Part shown: in pieces, positions 12,885 through 14,494 of the stretch | Layout of the letters: every line of letters begins with the position of its first letter | How positions within the stretch are numbered: the stretch's first letter is position 1 | The notes under the pieces: model-generated | Told to the model about the DNA's origin: nothing | The model's database searches: none | What the model saw: only the letters and a program-made list of their open reading frames with translations | NCBI GenBank assembly: GCA_034927285.1 | Contig: JAYFQF010000038.1 | Location: forward strand, 1-14,494 | Length of the DNA stretch: 14,494 nt | Direction: 5' to 3' | DNA from: JAYFQF01 sp034927285 | Lineage (GTDB): Bacteria; Bacillota; Peptococcia; DRI-13; UBA5745 | Program-made: the position numbers and the translations under genes

Positions 12885-14126
12885 ATGGAAGATAAACAGG
12901 AAAACCAGGCCGCAGAGCTTTTTCCGGACCAAGGCTTTGGCGCCGGAGAAGCCATAGATGCCATAGGAGAGAGACAAACCCAGAGGGGAGAAGCGTATTC
13001 GTTTCCCCTTTTGCCGGGCGCTTTTTTGCCCTGGTATGATAAGAACAAACGTTCTCTGCCCTGGCGGCAGGATCAGGAGCCGTACCATGTCTGGCTTTCG
13101 GAGATCATGATGCAGCAGACCCGGGTAGAGGCGGCCCGGGGTTACTATCTCCGCTTTTTGGCGGCTCTGCCGGATTTGGAAGCTTTGGCCCGGGCTGATG
13201 AAGAGCTTTTGCTGAAGCTGTGGGAGGGCTTAGGTTATTATAACCGGGCCAAAAACTTGCAGAAGGCCGCCCGCCGTATCGTTGAGGAGTTGGGGGGCCG
13301 GTTTCCCAGTACCTTTGAAGGCCTGATGTCGTTGCCGGGCGTAGGCGATTATACCGCCGGAGCCATCGGCTCCATTTGTTTCGATCTGCCGACGCCGGCC
13401 CTGGACGGCAATGTTTTGCGGCTTTTAGCCAGGATTGGAGCGGACGATACTCCTTTGGAAAAGCCGTCGCTGAAAAAACGGCTCCGGGAGGGCCTGGCCC
13501 GGGTATACCCCCAGGGGCGCTGCGGTGATTTTACTCAGGCGTTGATTGAGGCCGGCGCTCTGCTTTGCCTGCCAAAGGGCGCGCCCCGCTGCGCCGACTG
13601 TCCGGCAACCGGTTTTTGCCTGGCCTATCGGCGCGGGTTAACGGCGGAACTGCCGGTCCGTTCGGGAAAAAAAGAACGCCGGCTGGAGGAATTGACGGTA
13701 TTCGTTCTGGGAAGCCCCGGCGGGCTGGCCTTGCGGAAACGGCCGCCAAAAGGGCTGCTGTCCAGCCTTTGGGAATTGCCCAATGTGGCGGGAAGGCTAA
13801 ACCCCGGAGAGGCGGTCGCCGCAGCCCTCAAGCTTTTAGGGGATGACGCGGCGGCGCTTACCCTGACCCGAACTCAGGAGCGAAGCCATATTTTCAGCCA
13901 TGTGGAATGGCGGATGACCTGCTATTATTTCGACGTGGGCAGCCGGGAGGAAAGGCTGGGACTTAAAGCAGATTTTGCCGGGGAGCTGGCAGAGGACCGG
14001 AAGCCTTACGCTGCCGGGGAAAAAACAAAAGCCGGGATATTGCCCGGCGAAGCCCTGGTTTGGGCGACGCAGCAGCAGTTGGCGGAAGAGTATGCTTTGC
14101 CTGCGGCTTTCAGCCAGTTTCTCTGA
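12885..14126 (+). CDS. mutY: Adenine DNA glycosylase MutY
   Basis: Removes adenine mispaired with 8-oxoguanine (or guanine) in base excision repair. About 413 residues from the ATG at 12885. Numbered from that start: the glycosylase core opens with FLPWYDKNKRSLPWR (47-61) and WLSEIMMQQTRVEAA with the catalytic Glu73; the helix-hairpin-helix is LPGVGDYTAGAI (150-161); catalytic Asp174 is in TPALDGNVLRLLARI. A [4Fe-4S] loop follows with Cys228, 236, 239 and 245 (spacing x7-x2-x5). The C-terminal NUDIX-like domain, which recognises 8-oxoG, has the RSHIFSHVEWRMTCYYF block. About 45 residues precede the core, longer than usual, and no good ribosome binding site decides the start; a TTG at 12873 is an alternative, and a later non-ATG start is possible. 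Confidence 0.93.
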   Translation: MEDKQENQAAELFPDQGFGAGEAIDAIGERQTQRGEAYSFPLLPGAFLPWYDKNKRSLPWRQDQEPYHVWLSEIMMQQTRVEAARGYYLRFLAALPDLEALARADEELLLKLWEGLGYYNRAKNLQKAARRIVEELGGRFPSTFEGLMSLPGVGDYTAGAIGSICFDLPTPALDGNVLRLLARIGADDTPLEKPSLKKRLREGLARVYPQGRCGDFTQALIEAGALLCLPKGAPRCADCPATGFCLAYRRGLTAELPVRSGKKERRLEELTVFVLGSPGGLALRKRPPKGLLSSLWELPNVAGRLNPGEAVAAALKLLGDDAAALTLTRTQERSHIFSHVEWRMTCYYFDVGSREERLGLKADFAGELAEDRKPYAAGEKTKAGILPGEALVWATQQQLAEEYALPAAFSQFL

Positions 14127-14134
14127 AAGCCCGG

Positions 14135-14246
14135 GTTTGCCAGACGCTTAAACCGGCGTTTACCTGCCGTTTAAGGCTTTACCTGCCGTTTAAAATGGTG
14201 CTTTGTCTGCCATTTTAGTCAGGCTTTTGTCTGACGCTTAAACAGA
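14135..14246. repeat. Degenerate tandem repeat array after mutY
   Basis: About five imperfect copies of a 19-25 base unit built on CTTTNNCTGNCGTTTAAA: 14135-14154, 14155-14174, 14175-14196, 14197-14221 and 14222-14246. TTTACCTGCCGTTTAA occurs exactly twice (14159-14174, 14178-14193), and GACGCTTAAAC recurs 90 bases apart (14143-14153, 14233-14243). Within the array an 8-bp stem TAAAATGG/CCATTTTA (14191-14198/14210-14217) and a GTCAG/CTGAC stem (14218-14222/14231-14235) can form, and may act as a weak terminator for mutY. Confidence 0.55.
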
Positions 14247-14417
14247 TACTTGGACTTTGCCGCCTCCTTGGTCTTCGGAAAAGGAGGGCAGGGCGGGAAA
14301 AGGCAGCGTCAGGCCGAAAAGAAGAGAACTGAAAAGAAGAGAATAGGAGCCAAAGACATTCTTTGGCGAACAATCAGGCAAATGATTTGATTGATTTGAC
14401 AGAAGGAGGATAAGGAG
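14247..14417 (+). promoter_or_regulatory. Leader and promoter region before the ZIP-family gene
   Basis: Two hairpins are visible: CCTCCTT/AAGGAGG (14263-14269/14281-14287), and GCCAAAG/CTTTGGC (14349-14355/14361-14367) with a five-base loop. A possible promoter is TTGGCG (14364-14369), 17 bases, TTTGAT (14387-14392), each four of six. In that case the second hairpin would be an operator overlapping the -35 rather than a leader structure. The ribosome binding site AAGGAGG lies at 14403-14409. Confidence 0.35.
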
Positions 14418-14494
14418 ATGAACAATCCTTTACTTTGGGCGGCGGTGGGAACCGGTTTTACTTTCCTGATGACAACGCTGGGTTCAGCTATGGT
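14418..14494 (+). CDS. ZIP family metal transporter (partial, N-terminus)
   Basis: Only 25 codons are present before the window ends. The translation starts MNNPLLWAAVGTGFTFLMTT and continues LGSAMV, matching the first helix of bacterial ZIP-family divalent-metal permeases, where GTLFTWGMTALGAALVF is usual. Such proteins import zinc, iron or other divalent metals across the cytoplasmic membrane. AAGGAGG lies eight bases before the ATG. The histidine-containing metal helices (IV and V) are outside the window, so the call rests on the N-terminal pattern alone. Confidence 0.7.
   Translation, partial: MNNPLLWAAVGTGFTFLMTTLGSAM

Noticed and set aside
13578..13632. Seven-residue spacing in the MutY iron-sulfur loop considered as an insertion defect
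   Set aside because: All four cysteines are present, and I recall the same spacing from other Firmicute MutY proteins.
14135..14246. Possible CRISPR array
   Set aside because: Units are contiguous and degenerate, with no constant repeat separated by unique spacers, and there are no cas genes.
14396..14401. TTGACA as a -35 box for the ZIP-family gene
   Set aside because: Only about 16 bases before the start codon, leaving no room for a -10 and leader before this ATG.

Overview
The window looks like chromosomal DNA from a fairly GC-rich, Gram-positive, endospore-forming Firmicute, probably a Clostridia-type lineage. The evidence is strong AGGAGG-type ribosome binding sites, sigma-A-like promoters, Firmicute families (DUF4491, DUF6320, YitT, LrgAB), and what appears to be the tail of a spore-germination permease beside a small two-helix protein resembling germinant-receptor D subunits. 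I cannot name the genus. I saw no phage, insertion sequence, CRISPR array, rRNA or tRNA.

Layout. 1-157 is the C-terminal end of a PLP-dependent Cys/Met-metabolism enzyme on the plus strand, closed by a perfect 18-bp hairpin at 211-250 that also faces a convergent heme catalase (318-1829, minus). Upstream of the catalase on the same strand is a compact membrane-protein operon: DUF4491 (2966-3319), DUF454 (2601-2969) and an unrecognised seven-helix protein (1915-2595). It is driven by a good promoter whose -35 box sits inside a perfect inverted repeat. A divergent L-asparaginase (3764-4750, plus) follows a 430-bp intergenic region.

4827-5302 (minus) holds the small two-helix protein and the start-less tail of a GerAB-type permease, which looks like a decayed germinant-receptor operon. 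5457-8632 (minus) is a clean three-gene unit: promoter, HSL-family alpha/beta hydrolase, condensation-fold acyltransferase with HxxxDG, DUF6320 zinc-ribbon membrane protein, then a 16-bp terminator with a T tract. The genes abut or overlap and use unusual TTG and GTG starts. This is the least understood system in the window; a role in making or remodelling an acyl ester or lipid at the membrane is my inference.

From 8656 onward every gene is on the plus strand: a YitT-family membrane protein behind a strong promoter and a leader hairpin; a GNAT acetyltransferase behind a long leader with competing stem-loops; an overlapping SprT-like zinc metalloprotein carrying a 3 x 7-residue N-terminal repeat; lrgA-lrgB; an aspartate/glutamate racemase; mutY; a degenerate tandem repeat array; and the first codons of a ZIP-family metal transporter running off the end. 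Overlapping stop/start codons support GNAT-SprT and lrgA-lrgB as translationally coupled pairs, with the racemase 22 bp behind lrgB.
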